A DNA stretch of 11,380 nt from Sphingomicrobium sp. (GCA_030146725.1 JASLBJ010000027.1:1-11380); one strand, 5' to 3'. Numbered from the stretch's first letter, positions 1-6,617 are shown. Made by a program: numbers and translations. The notes: generated by a model from the letters alone, not told the origin.

Positions 1-643
1 CGTCTATCTCCTCGACCGTCGCGATGCCGTCCCGCACAAGACAATACGCCTCACGCAGCAGCGCGCCCTGCAGCCGGTTGAACACGAAGCCTTCGATCTC
101 TCTGCCAAGCGTCACCACCGTCATGCCGCAACCCTCGTAGAAAGCTCGGGCCCGCGCGACGACCGCCGCGTCGGTGTCTGCCGAGGGCACAAGCTCGATG
201 ACCGGGAGCAGATAGGGTGGGTTGCCGGGGTGCGCGACCAGCGTGCGATGCCGCCCGGGCAGGTCGGCCGTCACCTTCGAAATGGGAATGGCGGACGACG
301 CGCTGGCCAGCACCGCCTCTTGCGGCGTGAGCCGGTCGAGTTCACCGAAGATCGTGCGTTTGAGGTCGCGATCCTCCGGACCGCATTCCTGAACGAGATC
401 GGTGCCCGCCACCGCCGCCTCGACCTCGCTTGTTACCCCGATCCGCGCGAGGATGGTTGCCGGATTTTCGCGGATCAGGCTGTGCCGGTCGAGCTCCGAC
501 AGCCTGGGTGCAATCTCGTCGAGGATCTTGTCGCGGCGGCCGGCATCGGGCTCCTGCACGATCACGGCGTGTCCGGCTCGCGCGAAGACGATTGCGAAGG
601 CGACGCCGATGCTGCCGCCCCCAATGATGGCGACCCGCATCAT
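1..643 (-). CDS. 3-hydroxyacyl-CoA dehydrogenase / L-gulonate 3-dehydrogenase-like protein (C-terminus beyond window)
   Basis: This is the last visible gene of the operon, cut by the left window edge; about 214 residues are present with no internal stop. The family oxidises a beta-hydroxy group with NAD, on 3-hydroxyacyl-CoA or, in the L-gulonate dehydrogenase/lambda-crystallin branch, on a free hydroxy acid. Seen: a Rossmann start VAIIGGGSIG (residues 4-13), a DLVQE segment, the stretch ASASSAIPIS, the catalytic-His signature HPGNPPYLLPVIE, and GFVFNRLQGALLREA, which begins the C-terminal domain. The HPxNPPYxxPxxEIVP wording and the following GF-NR-QGALLREA resemble L-gulonate 3-dehydrogenases more than fatty-acid FadB proteins, so the substrate may be a small hydroxy acid. 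The start at 643 gives a 4-base ATGA overlap with the preceding SDR, implying translational coupling; a second ATG follows immediately at 640. Family is confident; substrate is unknown. Confidence 0.87.
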   Translation of the reverse strand, partial: MMRVAIIGGGSIGVAFAIVFARAGHAVIVQEPDAGRRDKILDEIAPRLSELDRHSLIRENPATILARIGVTSEVEAAVAGTDLVQECGPEDRDLKRTIFGELDRLTPQEAVLASASSAIPISKVTADLPGRHRTLVAHPGNPPYLLPVIELVPSADTDAAVVARARAFYEGCGMTVVTLGREIEGFVFNRLQGALLREAYCLVRDGIATVEEID

Positions 644-1350
644 GCGCCCGCCGCCCCGACGGTCATGCCGCCGCACACATAGAGGGTCTGACCGGTCACG
701 AAGCCGCTGCGCCGATCGAGCAGATACGCGACGGCATGGGCGACGTCTTCAGGCTCCCCCATCCGGCGCACGGGGATCGCCCCGATGATCGCCTGAGTGT
801 ACGGCGAGTCCGGCGGGTTGGCCTTCTCGAACAGCTCGGTACGGATCGGGCCAGGGCCGACGGCATTGACGGTGATCCCATACGGCCCCAGTTCCAGCGC
901 CCATGTCTTGGTAAGCCCGATCAACGCCGCCTTGGTGGCCGAATAGACGGTGCGCAGTTCCTTGCCCAACGCCGCGCGCGATGACATGTTGACGATCCGG
1001 CCGAAGCCGGCATCCTTCATGTTCGGCAAAAGCGCCTGGGCGCACTGCATCGCAGTGCGGACGTTGAGCGAGACGGCGAGATGGAGCTGCTCATTAGTCT
1101 GCTCGTCGATCGGGCCTGGAAGCACAATGCCGACATTGTTGACCAGCCGCGTGATCGGGCCGTCGGCCAACGCCGCCTTGAGGGCATCCGCCGTGGCCTG
1201 GGAGTCGCTCAGGTCGGCGATGATGCCGTCGCCGACGCGATCGATAACCACCACTTCATAGCCTTCGGCGCGACACCGTTCGGCCGTCGCGCGGCCGATA
1301 CCGGCGGCGCCTCCGGTGATGAGCACGCGCTCGCGCGAATTCGGGATCAT
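640..1350 (-). CDS. SDR family NAD(P)-dependent oxidoreductase (FabG-like)
   Basis: This is a classical short-chain dehydrogenase of 236 residues, close to the usual 250. Seen: the cofactor motif TGGAAGIG (12-19), NNVG (71-74, a variant of NNAG), Asn96 in the LNV context, and the catalytic triad Ser123, Tyr136 and Lys140 (YSATK). It also has the PGPIRTE segment after the active site and a normal C-terminal end (GFVTGQTLYVCGGMT). An Asp after the second beta strand (VVVID, 33-37) suggests NAD preference, which is inference. It probably interconverts a secondary alcohol and a ketone in the pathway. The ATG at 1350 is chosen; a TTG one codon upstream (1353) is also possible because GAGGAG at 1362-1367 sits 8 bases from it but 11 from the ATG. 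That ribosome binding site overlaps the stop codon of the upstream cyclase gene. The end overlaps the next gene by 4 bases. Confidence 0.93.
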   Translation of the reverse strand: MIPNSRERVLITGGAAGIGRATAERCRAEGYEVVVIDRVGDGIIADLSDSQATADALKAALADGPITRLVNNVGIVLPGPIDEQTNEQLHLAVSLNVRTAMQCAQALLPNMKDAGFGRIVNMSSRAALGKELRTVYSATKAALIGLTKTWALELGPYGITVNAVGPGPIRTELFEKANPPDSPYTQAIIGAIPVRRMGEPEDVAHAVAYLLDRRSGFVTGQTLYVCGGMTVGAAGA

Positions 1351-1365
1351 CAAGATTTCAACTCC

Positions 1366-2403
1366 TCAAACTGTCGCAATCGGGGTGACTGGCGAGCCCA
1401 CGGCGCCGGGCAGACGCAGTGGCGCGGCGGTCAGCAGGAAGCGGTTGCGGCCATGCTCCCGGAGCCAGCTGGCGAGAGGCGTGAGGCGCCACAGCTCGCC
1501 CAGGTGGATGCCGTTCTTGAAAAGGCAATGTTCGTGCAGCGGCAGGACCGAGGCGCATGCATCCGGGTCTTCCCGCGCGGCCGGATAGGCCTCGACCGCA
1601 TGATTGTCGGCCGCAATCGCCGCGACGCCGCTATCCGTGATCCAGTCGAGCAGACGCTGGTCGCGCCCATCGAGCACCGCGCAGCTGTTATGAAGGCGTT
1701 GCGCGTCGGGTGCACCCTTCATGCCGAGCACGATCTCGGCGAAACCGGTGTGGATGCACAGGATGTCGCCGGGCTCGACCACAACGCGATCCGCTTCCAT
1801 CACGCGCTCGATAAGGTCGAAGCCAACTCGCCTGTGCTCCTCGCCAACATGGGCGTGGAGATCGAGCATCACGGCGCGTCCCTGAACGCCGTGCGCGGCC
1901 ATGTTCTCGATGCCCAGCCGCAGCGCCGAGGAGGTCGAACCGAGGCCCACCCCAGCGTCCGTCAGATCAGTCGGCCCGATCAGGTCCTCGCCGGCGCGGA
2001 AGCCGTTGTAGTAAACCCGCTCCGCCACCCCGTCGCCATCGGCGTCGAACAGCCCGCCAACATGGGCGAGGCTGTCCCACTGAGTCGAGTATTGTAGATA
2101 GAGGATGGCGAGGTCGTCGTTGAACACGTCCGTGTTGAGCGGGTCGTTCAGAGTCACATTGAAATTGGGCCGCCCCTCGCGGATCGTCGGTCTCAGTGCT
2201 GGAGGATGGCGCCGTGGGTTGAGCGCGGTACCGCCGGGCAGGTCGAGCGGCAGGCTAAGCGAGAAGGATATCCCCTCCGTTGCCTCTGCAAGTCCTTGCC
2301 GGACCTTCTTCGGGGTGATCAGATTCAGCCGCCCGAGCTGATCGTCGTCGCCGAACTCACCCCAGTTGGAGCCTTCGGGCCGGTGTAGCCAGCGCATGGT
2401 CAT
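1366..2403 (-). CDS. Cyclase family protein (metal-dependent hydrolase, kynurenine formamidase-like fold)
   Basis: This 345-residue protein belongs to the cyclase/kynurenine formamidase superfamily (Pfam Cyclase, PF04199), whose members hydrolyse amides or lactone-like bonds using a metal bound by an HxGTHxDxPxH-type motif. Seen: the larger-subgroup version of that motif, STQWDSLAHVG (106-116), with Asp110 and His114 as likely ligands. Later come VMLDLHAHVG, the PGDILCIHTGF segment typical of the family, and DNHAVEAYP followed by LPLHEHCLFKNGIHLGELW. The first His of the classical motif is replaced by Ser, as in many long members that carry TQWD. The start at 2403 has AGGAG at 2411-2415, 7 bases upstream. 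It lies 10 bases after the monooxygenase stop. In this operon it could open a lactone or other ring product of the monooxygenase; that link is inference and the substrate is unknown. Confidence 0.88.
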   Translation of the reverse strand: MTMRWLHRPEGSNWGEFGDDDQLGRLNLITPKKVRQGLAEATEGISFSLSLPLDLPGGTALNPRRHPPALRPTIREGRPNFNVTLNDPLNTDVFNDDLAILYLQYSTQWDSLAHVGGLFDADGDGVAERVYYNGFRAGEDLIGPTDLTDAGVGLGSTSSALRLGIENMAAHGVQGRAVMLDLHAHVGEEHRRVGFDLIERVMEADRVVVEPGDILCIHTGFAEIVLGMKGAPDAQRLHNSCAVLDGRDQRLLDWITDSGVAAIAADNHAVEAYPAAREDPDACASVLPLHEHCLFKNGIHLGELWRLTPLASWLREHGRNRFLLTAAPLRLPGAVGSPVTPIATV

Positions 2404-2413
2404 GGCCTTTCTC

Positions 2414-3775
2414 CTAGCCTCCCGTCATGCCGCGGCGTACGTCATTGCGCATCTGCCGGGCATAGGTCTTGAAATCAACTTCGAGGATGTAACGGTCGGC
2501 ATCTAAATAGGTACGCCGCTGGTAGTCCCGATGCTTCTTGACCTCGCGCTCCCTCGTACGGGGGTCCGGCAGGCGCATGGCGCCCGAGAGCGCAGCGGCC
2601 AGCCATTCGCCCTGGATCTCGACCAGCGGGATGGTGGGGCCGACCGGCTGGACCAGCCCCGCGAAGTAGAGGCCGGAATGGCGGAGCGCGACCATGCGCC
2701 GGTAGAGCTGGCCAGCTTCCGTCGCCGGGTCGAACAGCTTCTTATCGAGGAAGGGGAAGCTGGTGTTGTAGCCGGTCGCGTAGATGATCGCATCGAAATC
2801 CTGGCGGCTGCCGTCGTCGAACTCCACTGACTTGCCGTCGAGCAGCTTGACGTTCGGCTTCACCGAAAGCCAGCCATGGCCGATATAGGGCAGTAGATCC
2901 TGGCTAAGTGTCGCATGTTCGCGCCACATCGGGTGATCGGGTTTTCGCAGCCCGAAGCGGCTCTGGTCGCCGACGCCCAACTTGATCGCCTGCGCCATGA
3001 TTTTGCGGGTGAGCAGTGTCGGCAGGCCCAGCTTCTTGGAAAGAAAGCCGGACCATTGGTCGGTCGGCAGGCCCATCAGATATTTCGGCATGATCCAGGC
3101 GCTGCGCCGCGTTGACACGGTCACATGCTTGGCGCGCCGCGCGAGATCGACCGCGATGTCAACGGCGGAATTGCCGAGGCCGACGACCAGTACGGAGTTG
3201 CCCTCGAAGGGAGCTGCCGTGCGGTAATGATGGGAGTGGATCGTCTCGCCTGAGAAACTGCCGGTGAATTGTGGGTATTTCGGATCCCATAGATGCCCGT
3301 TGGCGATGATAACGTGGCCGTAACGCCGGCTCTCGCCGTTTTTCAGGCGGATCACCCACTTGCCGTCGGCGCCGCGCTCGACCTGCTTGACCTCACTGTT
3401 GCAGCGGATGCGGTCGCGCACGCCAGAATGATCGGCATAGGCCTCCAAATAGGTCAGGAAGTCGTGGTGCGAGAGGAAGTCCGGCAGATGCCGCGGTATC
3501 GGGAAGTCCGAGTAGCCCAGATTGTCGCGGCTCGTGTCGATGTGCAGGCTAGCGTAGGCGGAAGATAGCCCGCTGTCGTTCTCGTAGCGCCACATGCCGC
3601 CGATATTCGATCCCTTCTCGAAGATATCGGCCGTGACGCCGCGGGCCTTCAGGGCCTTGGCGACCGTGATGCCCGACGAACCAGCGCCGATGATGGCGAT
3701 GTCGGCCATATCGGCGCTGTCGTTGTCCGAGGCCCGCTGGACGTTGGACTGATTGTGCTGGATTTGATCGAGCAT
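2414..3775 (-). CDS. Class B flavin-containing monooxygenase
   Basis: This 453-residue NADPH- and FAD-dependent monooxygenase inserts one oxygen atom into a ketone or a heteroatom-containing substrate. Seen: the FAD-binding GAGSSG (30-35), the family fingerprint FSGETIHSHHYR (174-185, fitting FxGxxxHxxxY), the NADPH-binding GLGNSA (199-204), and ATGYNTSFPFLD (333-344). The fingerprint ends in Tyr-Arg rather than the Trp-Pro of classical Baeyer-Villiger enzymes. That Tyr/Phe-Lys/Arg form is also known from flavoproteins reported to do Baeyer-Villiger chemistry, so the reaction type is open. The reading frame stays open to 4051, but that stretch lies inside the upstream gene. The ATG at 3775 is one base after the upstream stop, has GGAAGAG just before it, and gives a normal length. 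A second ATG 22 codons later (MADIAIIG) is possible but lacks a clear ribosome binding site. Confidence 0.93.
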   Translation of the reverse strand: MLDQIQHNQSNVQRASDNDSADMADIAIIGAGSSGITVAKALKARGVTADIFEKGSNIGGMWRYENDSGLSSAYASLHIDTSRDNLGYSDFPIPRHLPDFLSHHDFLTYLEAYADHSGVRDRIRCNSEVKQVERGADGKWVIRLKNGESRRYGHVIIANGHLWDPKYPQFTGSFSGETIHSHHYRTAAPFEGNSVLVVGLGNSAVDIAVDLARRAKHVTVSTRRSAWIMPKYLMGLPTDQWSGFLSKKLGLPTLLTRKIMAQAIKLGVGDQSRFGLRKPDHPMWREHATLSQDLLPYIGHGWLSVKPNVKLLDGKSVEFDDGSRQDFDAIIYATGYNTSFPFLDKKLFDPATEAGQLYRRMVALRHSGLYFAGLVQPVGPTIPLVEIQGEWLAAALSGAMRLPDPRTREREVKKHRDYQRRTYLDADRYILEVDFKTYARQMRNDVRRGMTGG

Positions 3776-3776
3776 C

Positions 3777-4754
3777 TCACTCTTCCGTGCGATGAAGGAG
3801 ATAATCGTCGATGAGCGCCGCGATGTCGGGATCGTGAGCAATCCCCAATGTCTGGCTGAACCGCGAGGCGAGCAGGCTCGGCCAGCTCTCCACAATGGTC
3901 TGGACGCGCTCGTCGGGTGCATAGTCGATCCTGGCCGCGCAGCCGTTCGGCGCTCTGTCCTGTGCGTGCTGCGCCAAGTCCTGCACCGATACCGACAACG
4001 AGGGCAGGTTGATTGTGCGGCTCGCCGGAAGCGCCGCCCCGGGCGCGTCATGCAGCGCGATCAACGCCTGTGCGACCGTACCGGCCGAGGTGAGCGGTAC
4101 TATCGTCTTCGGCGCAAGTGGGACGACGATGTCCCGCCCTTCGAGCGGCTCGCGCATGATGGAGGCTACCAGGTCCGAGATGGTCGGAGTGCTGTTACTG
4201 GGTCCCGCTCGCGCCAGCACGATCGGCAGCCGCAAGACTCGCCCGTCGATCTTGCCGCGCCGACTCGCATCGGCGATCAGCAGCTCGGCGATCGCCTTGT
4301 GGGTTCCGTAGGCGGTCGTGGGTGAGACTGCGTGGCCCTCATCGACCTTCGTCTTCGGATGGCCGCCATAGACCGCGAGCGAGCTCGTGAAGACAAGCGT
4401 CGACGGTACCTCCGCGCCCGCGATGATCCGGCGCAGCGTGTCGACATTGGCCGCATAGGCGCCGTCGGGATCGCGCTCTACTTCGAGCGTCAGGCCCGAC
4501 GCGAGATGGAAGATCGTGTCGAACCGCTGTTGCAGCAAGCGGTTGAGAAAACTCGGGTCGCTAAGGTCCCCGACCAAGGTGTCGATCGCAATGCCTGCCC
4601 CGGCGAGGACGAGCGGGGCCACGCGATCGATCAGGGTGAGCCGCACGATCGGCGCTTCCTCGCCCTGCCAGCGCAGCGAGCGCCGGGCAATCAGCGTTTT
4701 CGTCAGCCGCCGGCCGAGGAAGCCGCTTGCGCCGGTGATAAGCACATGCCTCAT
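3777..4754 (-). CDS. NAD-dependent epimerase/dehydratase family protein, D-erythronate dehydrogenase-like
   Basis: This is an extended short-chain dehydrogenase of 325 residues and the first full gene of the catabolic operon. Seen: the NAD motif GASGFLG (8-14), an acidic residue for the NAD ribose (Asp43 in LTLIDR), GDLSD (62-66), and FHLAS (82-86). The active site is TSS (123-125), Tyr149 and Lys153 in TAYGTHK. The later segments DGRVLRLPIV, a TISDLVASIMREPL stretch and RTINLPSLSVSVQDL closely recall DenD, which oxidises D-erythronate at C2. Substrate assignment by recollection is only suggestive, so no symbol is given. An in-frame TGA two codons upstream excludes a longer protein. There is no good ribosome binding site directly before this ATG; instead an 11-codon leader frame overlaps it by ATGA, so translation is probably coupled. 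Regulation is likely through the palindromes at 4826-4876. Confidence 0.9.
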   Translation of the reverse strand: MRHVLITGASGFLGRRLTKTLIARRSLRWQGEEAPIVRLTLIDRVAPLVLAGAGIAIDTLVGDLSDPSFLNRLLQQRFDTIFHLASGLTLEVERDPDGAYAANVDTLRRIIAGAEVPSTLVFTSSLAVYGGHPKTKVDEGHAVSPTTAYGTHKAIAELLIADASRRGKIDGRVLRLPIVLARAGPSNSTPTISDLVASIMREPLEGRDIVVPLAPKTIVPLTSAGTVAQALIALHDAPGAALPASRTINLPSLSVSVQDLAQHAQDRAPNGCAARIDYAPDERVQTIVESWPSLLASRFSQTLGIAHDPDIAALIDDYLLHRTEE

Positions 4755-4786
4755 GACTCATGACCCACAATAGTCTGAAATCGCAT
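4751..4786 (-). CDS. Possible 11-codon leader peptide upstream of the operon
   Basis: ATG at 4786 opens a short frame encoding MRFQTIVGHES, ending in TGA at 4751-4753. Its stop overlaps the ATG of the epimerase gene as ATGA. A consensus Shine-Dalgarno GGAGG (4793-4797) lies 6 bases before this ATG, whereas the epimerase ATG has no comparable site of its own. The simplest reading is a translated leader that delivers ribosomes to the first operon gene by termination-reinitiation. It contains no run of a single amino acid, so classical attenuation is not suggested. Expression is unproven. Confidence 0.5.
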   Translation of the reverse strand: MRFQTIVGHES

Positions 4787-4792
4787 ACCATC

Positions 4793-4797
4793 CCTCC
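4793..4797 (-). promoter_or_regulatory. Strong ribosome binding site for the leader frame
   Basis: The minus strand reads GGAGG here, ideally spaced (6 bases) for the ATG at 4786 and too far (38 bases) from the epimerase ATG at 4754. It therefore decides which start is used first. Confidence 0.6.
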
Positions 4798-4825
4798 GCC
4801 TTGGCGACATCACCCTCGTTGAAGG

Positions 4826-4876
4826 CTAACATACTCACGAGTATGTCGACAGGGCGCATACTCGTGAGTATGTTAG
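4826..4876. promoter_or_regulatory. Paired palindromic operators, probable TetR binding sites
   Basis: Two perfect palindromes lie between the operon and the SDR remnant. Site 1 is ACATACTCACGAGTATGT (4829-4846, 8-bp arms, 2-base centre). Site 2 is CATACTCGTGAGTATG (4857-4872, 7-bp arms, 2-base centre). The sites are reverse complements of each other, and the identity extends so that 4826-4845 (CTAACATACTCACGAGTATG) and 4857-4876 form an exact 20-bp inverted repeat around an 11-base spacer. The centres are 27 bp apart. Size and symmetry fit dimeric TetR-family repressors, and a TetR gene lies about 280 bp away. No confident -35/-10 pair was found on either strand, so the exact promoter is not called. 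Confidence 0.85.
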
Positions 4877-4963
4877 TCTTCTAGGTAGGCTGAAAAATTC
4901 TGTGGATGCACTCGGCCAGCGCCGAGTGACCTTGTCGCGCATAAGAGCCTGAGGAGAAGCATA

Positions 4964-5144
4964 ATGACGGCGGGCGGGCCTCAATCGAAGACGTCGCTGG
5001 TGACGGGCGCCCGCATCGCGCGAGCCTTCGAGCACGAAGGGGATTAGCTCGTCGCCGCCTGCTATCTTTCTTTGCCTTTGCACCAACGAGGCAACCATCG
5101 CGACCGGCGTCACGCTGGAGATCGATGACGGTCGCTGCATCTGA
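4964..5144 (+). pseudogene. Collapsed short-chain dehydrogenase gene (N- and C-terminal scraps only)
   Basis: A good ribosome binding site (GAGGAG, 4951-4956) stands 7 bases before ATG 4964, which begins MTAGGPQSKTSLVTGARIARAF in fragments typical of an SDR N-terminus. The frame hits TAG at 5045-5047 inside what would be GDxLVAAC. The glycine motif after TGA is missing, as if a few residues of TGAxxGIG were lost. In another frame, about 5070 to 5144 reads FLCLCT, then NEATIATGVTLEIDDGRCI and a stop, which is the usual SDR C-terminal pattern (TGVTLEVDGG). The middle, roughly 550 or more bases in a normal SDR, is absent. The end is 9 bases from the convergent tetR stop. This is inferred to be a decayed gene once transcribed divergently from the operon and sharing its operators. 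Confidence 0.72.
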
Positions 5145-5153
5145 TCGGCGGAC

Positions 5154-5813
5154 TCAGCTCCGGCGGCGCAATCCCTCCACCAGCGGCCACACCATCTTTT
5201 CGGCGAGCACTGCACGATCAGCCGCCGTCTCCCTATCGCTTGGCCGATACCAGTAGATTGACCACTGCAGCGCACCGAGCAGGATCTTGACCGTCACTGA
5301 CTGGTCGAGTTCGCCAAGAGAGCCATCCTGGGCGGCGGCGGCAAGCTGTTGTTTGAACAACTCTTCGAAACGATCGCGGCTGGCGATCAGCTCGTCGAAG
5401 ATCGCCTTCTGCTCGGGTGTGCTACTCCCGAACCGATGAAGCTGGACGCCCTGCGCCACGACCGTCTCAAGCGCCTGAAACTCCATCATAGCTTGGGCAT
5501 GGGCCAGCAGCATTGCGGTAAGCACCTCGAGCCCGTTGCCCTTGGCCCGCATCGCCGGCTCGACTGCCTCGAACAGCCGGTCCATGCCCTCACGGTGCAC
5601 AGCGATGTAAATATCCATTTTTGAGTCAAAGTGATGGTACACCCGCCCCTTGGTTGAGTCCATGCGTGCGGCGACGTCGTCGATCCGGGTCGCGTGATAG
5701 CCCATCTCCATGAAACATTGGGCTGCCGTCTCAATAATCTCCTGCCGGCTCTCTTCGGCGGTGCGTATGGGGGTAGGACGGTCGGCCAAGGGATTTCCAC
5801 TGTCGGGGTGCAA
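5154..5813 (-). CDS. TetR/AcrR family transcriptional regulator
   Basis: This is a dimeric repressor-type regulator of 219 residues, a normal length for the family. Seen: the N-terminal TetR DNA-binding domain, with helix 1 SRQEIIETAAQCFMEMG (22-38) and the helix-turn-helix ATRIDDVAARMDSTKGRVYHHFDSKMDIY (41-69). A helical ligand-binding region follows (MLLAHAQAMMEFQALETVVAQG and WSIYWYRPSD). The domain resembles regulators of lipid or acyl-CoA catabolism, but the ligand cannot be read. The start is uncertain: TTG at 5813 is the first available start after an in-frame TAA and has no clear ribosome binding site. TTG eight codons later is an alternative, and no ATG occurs before the HTH domain. 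Mobile DNA begins a short way upstream, so the original promoter may have been displaced. The likely targets are the palindromes at 4826-4876; no copy of that sequence is seen before tetR itself. Confidence 0.92.
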   Translation of the reverse strand: MHPDSGNPLADRPTPIRTAEESRQEIIETAAQCFMEMGYHATRIDDVAARMDSTKGRVYHHFDSKMDIYIAVHREGMDRLFEAVEPAMRAKGNGLEVLTAMLLAHAQAMMEFQALETVVAQGVQLHRFGSSTPEQKAIFDELIASRDRFEELFKQQLAAAAQDGSLGELDQSVTVKILLGALQWSIYWYRPSDRETAADRAVLAEKMVWPLVEGLRRRS

Positions 5814-6057
5814 CGAGGGACGGCCAGGGCCACCACGCCCACATTAAAGCTTTGACGTGCGCAGGGAACAGGGCAATTGATTTCCTGTTCCGGGAACGGG
5901 TTCGTACCGGCCTCCAGACCCGGTTTCTGGCGAAGTTTTGCCCTGGACAAAGCTACCGGAGTTTAAGCCATTTTCAGGCGGCCATGTCGAACAGCGAATC
6001 AACGAAGGCAGCTTGGGCGATAATGTCGTTCCCGCCGATCCCTCTGACCTGGCCTTC
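5814..6057. other. Non-coding interval between tetR and the IS110 remnant, rich in inverted repeats
   Basis: No credible gene is seen. The segment contains a perfect 8-bp stem GGAACAGG/CCTGTTCC (5865-5872 and 5884-5891, 11-base loop), the overlapping palindrome GTTCCGGGAAC (5887-5897), and a 5-bp stem CCAGA/TCTGG (5914-5918 and 5926-5930). It is probably part of the 3' non-coding end of the IS110 element plus residual tetR upstream DNA. The element boundary cannot be placed without a reference copy. Confidence 0.5.
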
Positions 6058-6617
6058 CTAAGAAACTCCCCCGGCTTCGGGTGTGGCGGCTTCTTGCAGA
6101 ACGTAGCCGAGTGCCTTGGCGCGCCGTTGCAGATTGGTGAGAACACGCTGCCGGTACCGCTCCTCATGATAACTGGCACCGGGATCGGTGTAGTTCATTC
6201 CATGACGCAGCGTGTTGTAAAAGAGCACCGCGATCTTGCGGGCGGTGGCGGTGACCGCCTTGGCTTTGCAGATACGCGCTGAGAGACGGCGATAGAACGC
6301 TCCCAGTGCCGTGTCGGTGCGCCCAATGGTCACGGCGGCCAGCCGAAGCGCGGCCGCCGCACGGTTGCTGGAACGGCGGGTTCGCGACGACAGAATTTTG
6401 CCTCCCGAAATCTTGTTGCTCGGGGCAAGGCTCAGCCACGACGTGAAATGCTTGGCGGTTGGCCAGGCTGAGAGGTCGGTTCCGCATTCGCTGACCAGCT
6501 TGAGCGCCAATGCCGGCCCCATCCCGTGGATCTGGGTCAGGTCGACACCGAGCAGCGCGTGGAGCGCCAACCGGACGTCGAAGGCCGGTGCGTTCGGCTG
6601 TTTTGTCGTATGACGGG
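6058..6617 (-). pseudogene. IS110-family transposase, C-terminal part only
   Basis: About 186 codons remain, from RHTTKQPNAPAFDVRLALHALLGVDL to the stop at 6058. They contain the C-terminal Transposase_20 domain (PF02371): IHGMGPALALKLVSECGTDLSAWPTAKHFTSWLSLAP, NKISGGKILSSRTRRSSNRAAAALRLAA, and GAFYRRLSARICKAKAVTATARKIAVLFYN. IS110 transposases are DEDD recombinases of roughly 320 to 450 residues, guided by an element-encoded bridge RNA. The N-terminal RuvC-like catalytic half is entirely missing here. The homologous frame runs right up to the outer edge of the ISKra4 terminal repeat at 6618, so that element truncates it. An internal ATG at 6570 could start a 170-residue protein, but it would be catalytically dead. 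The missing half is not found beyond the far end of the ISKra4 element. Confidence 0.87.

Noticed and set aside
1081..2097. Long plus-strand open frame (338 codons) opposite the SDR and cyclase genes
   Set aside because: It is the mirror of two well-supported minus-strand genes, rich in Arg, Ala, His and Asp with no domain pattern, as expected in high-GC antisense frames.
3776..4051. N-terminal extension of the monooxygenase by 92 codons
   Set aside because: It is Arg- and Ser-rich, lies wholly inside the epimerase gene in another frame, and the normal FAD motif position is reached from ATG 3775.
4826..4900. Sigma-70 promoter overlapping the operators
   Set aside because: Hexamers such as TATGTT and TCGACA occur on the minus strand, but with a 10-base spacer instead of about 17, so no promoter is called.
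5841..5854. TTAAAGCTTTGA near the tetR start as a third operator
   Set aside because: It shares no bases with the CATACTC palindromes beyond chance, and its 8-bp core is a common sequence.
6610..6617. Target site duplication for the ISKra4 element
   Set aside because: ATGACGGG on the left and ATCGGTGA on the right do not match, and small shifts of the element ends do not rescue an 8- or 9-bp repeat.
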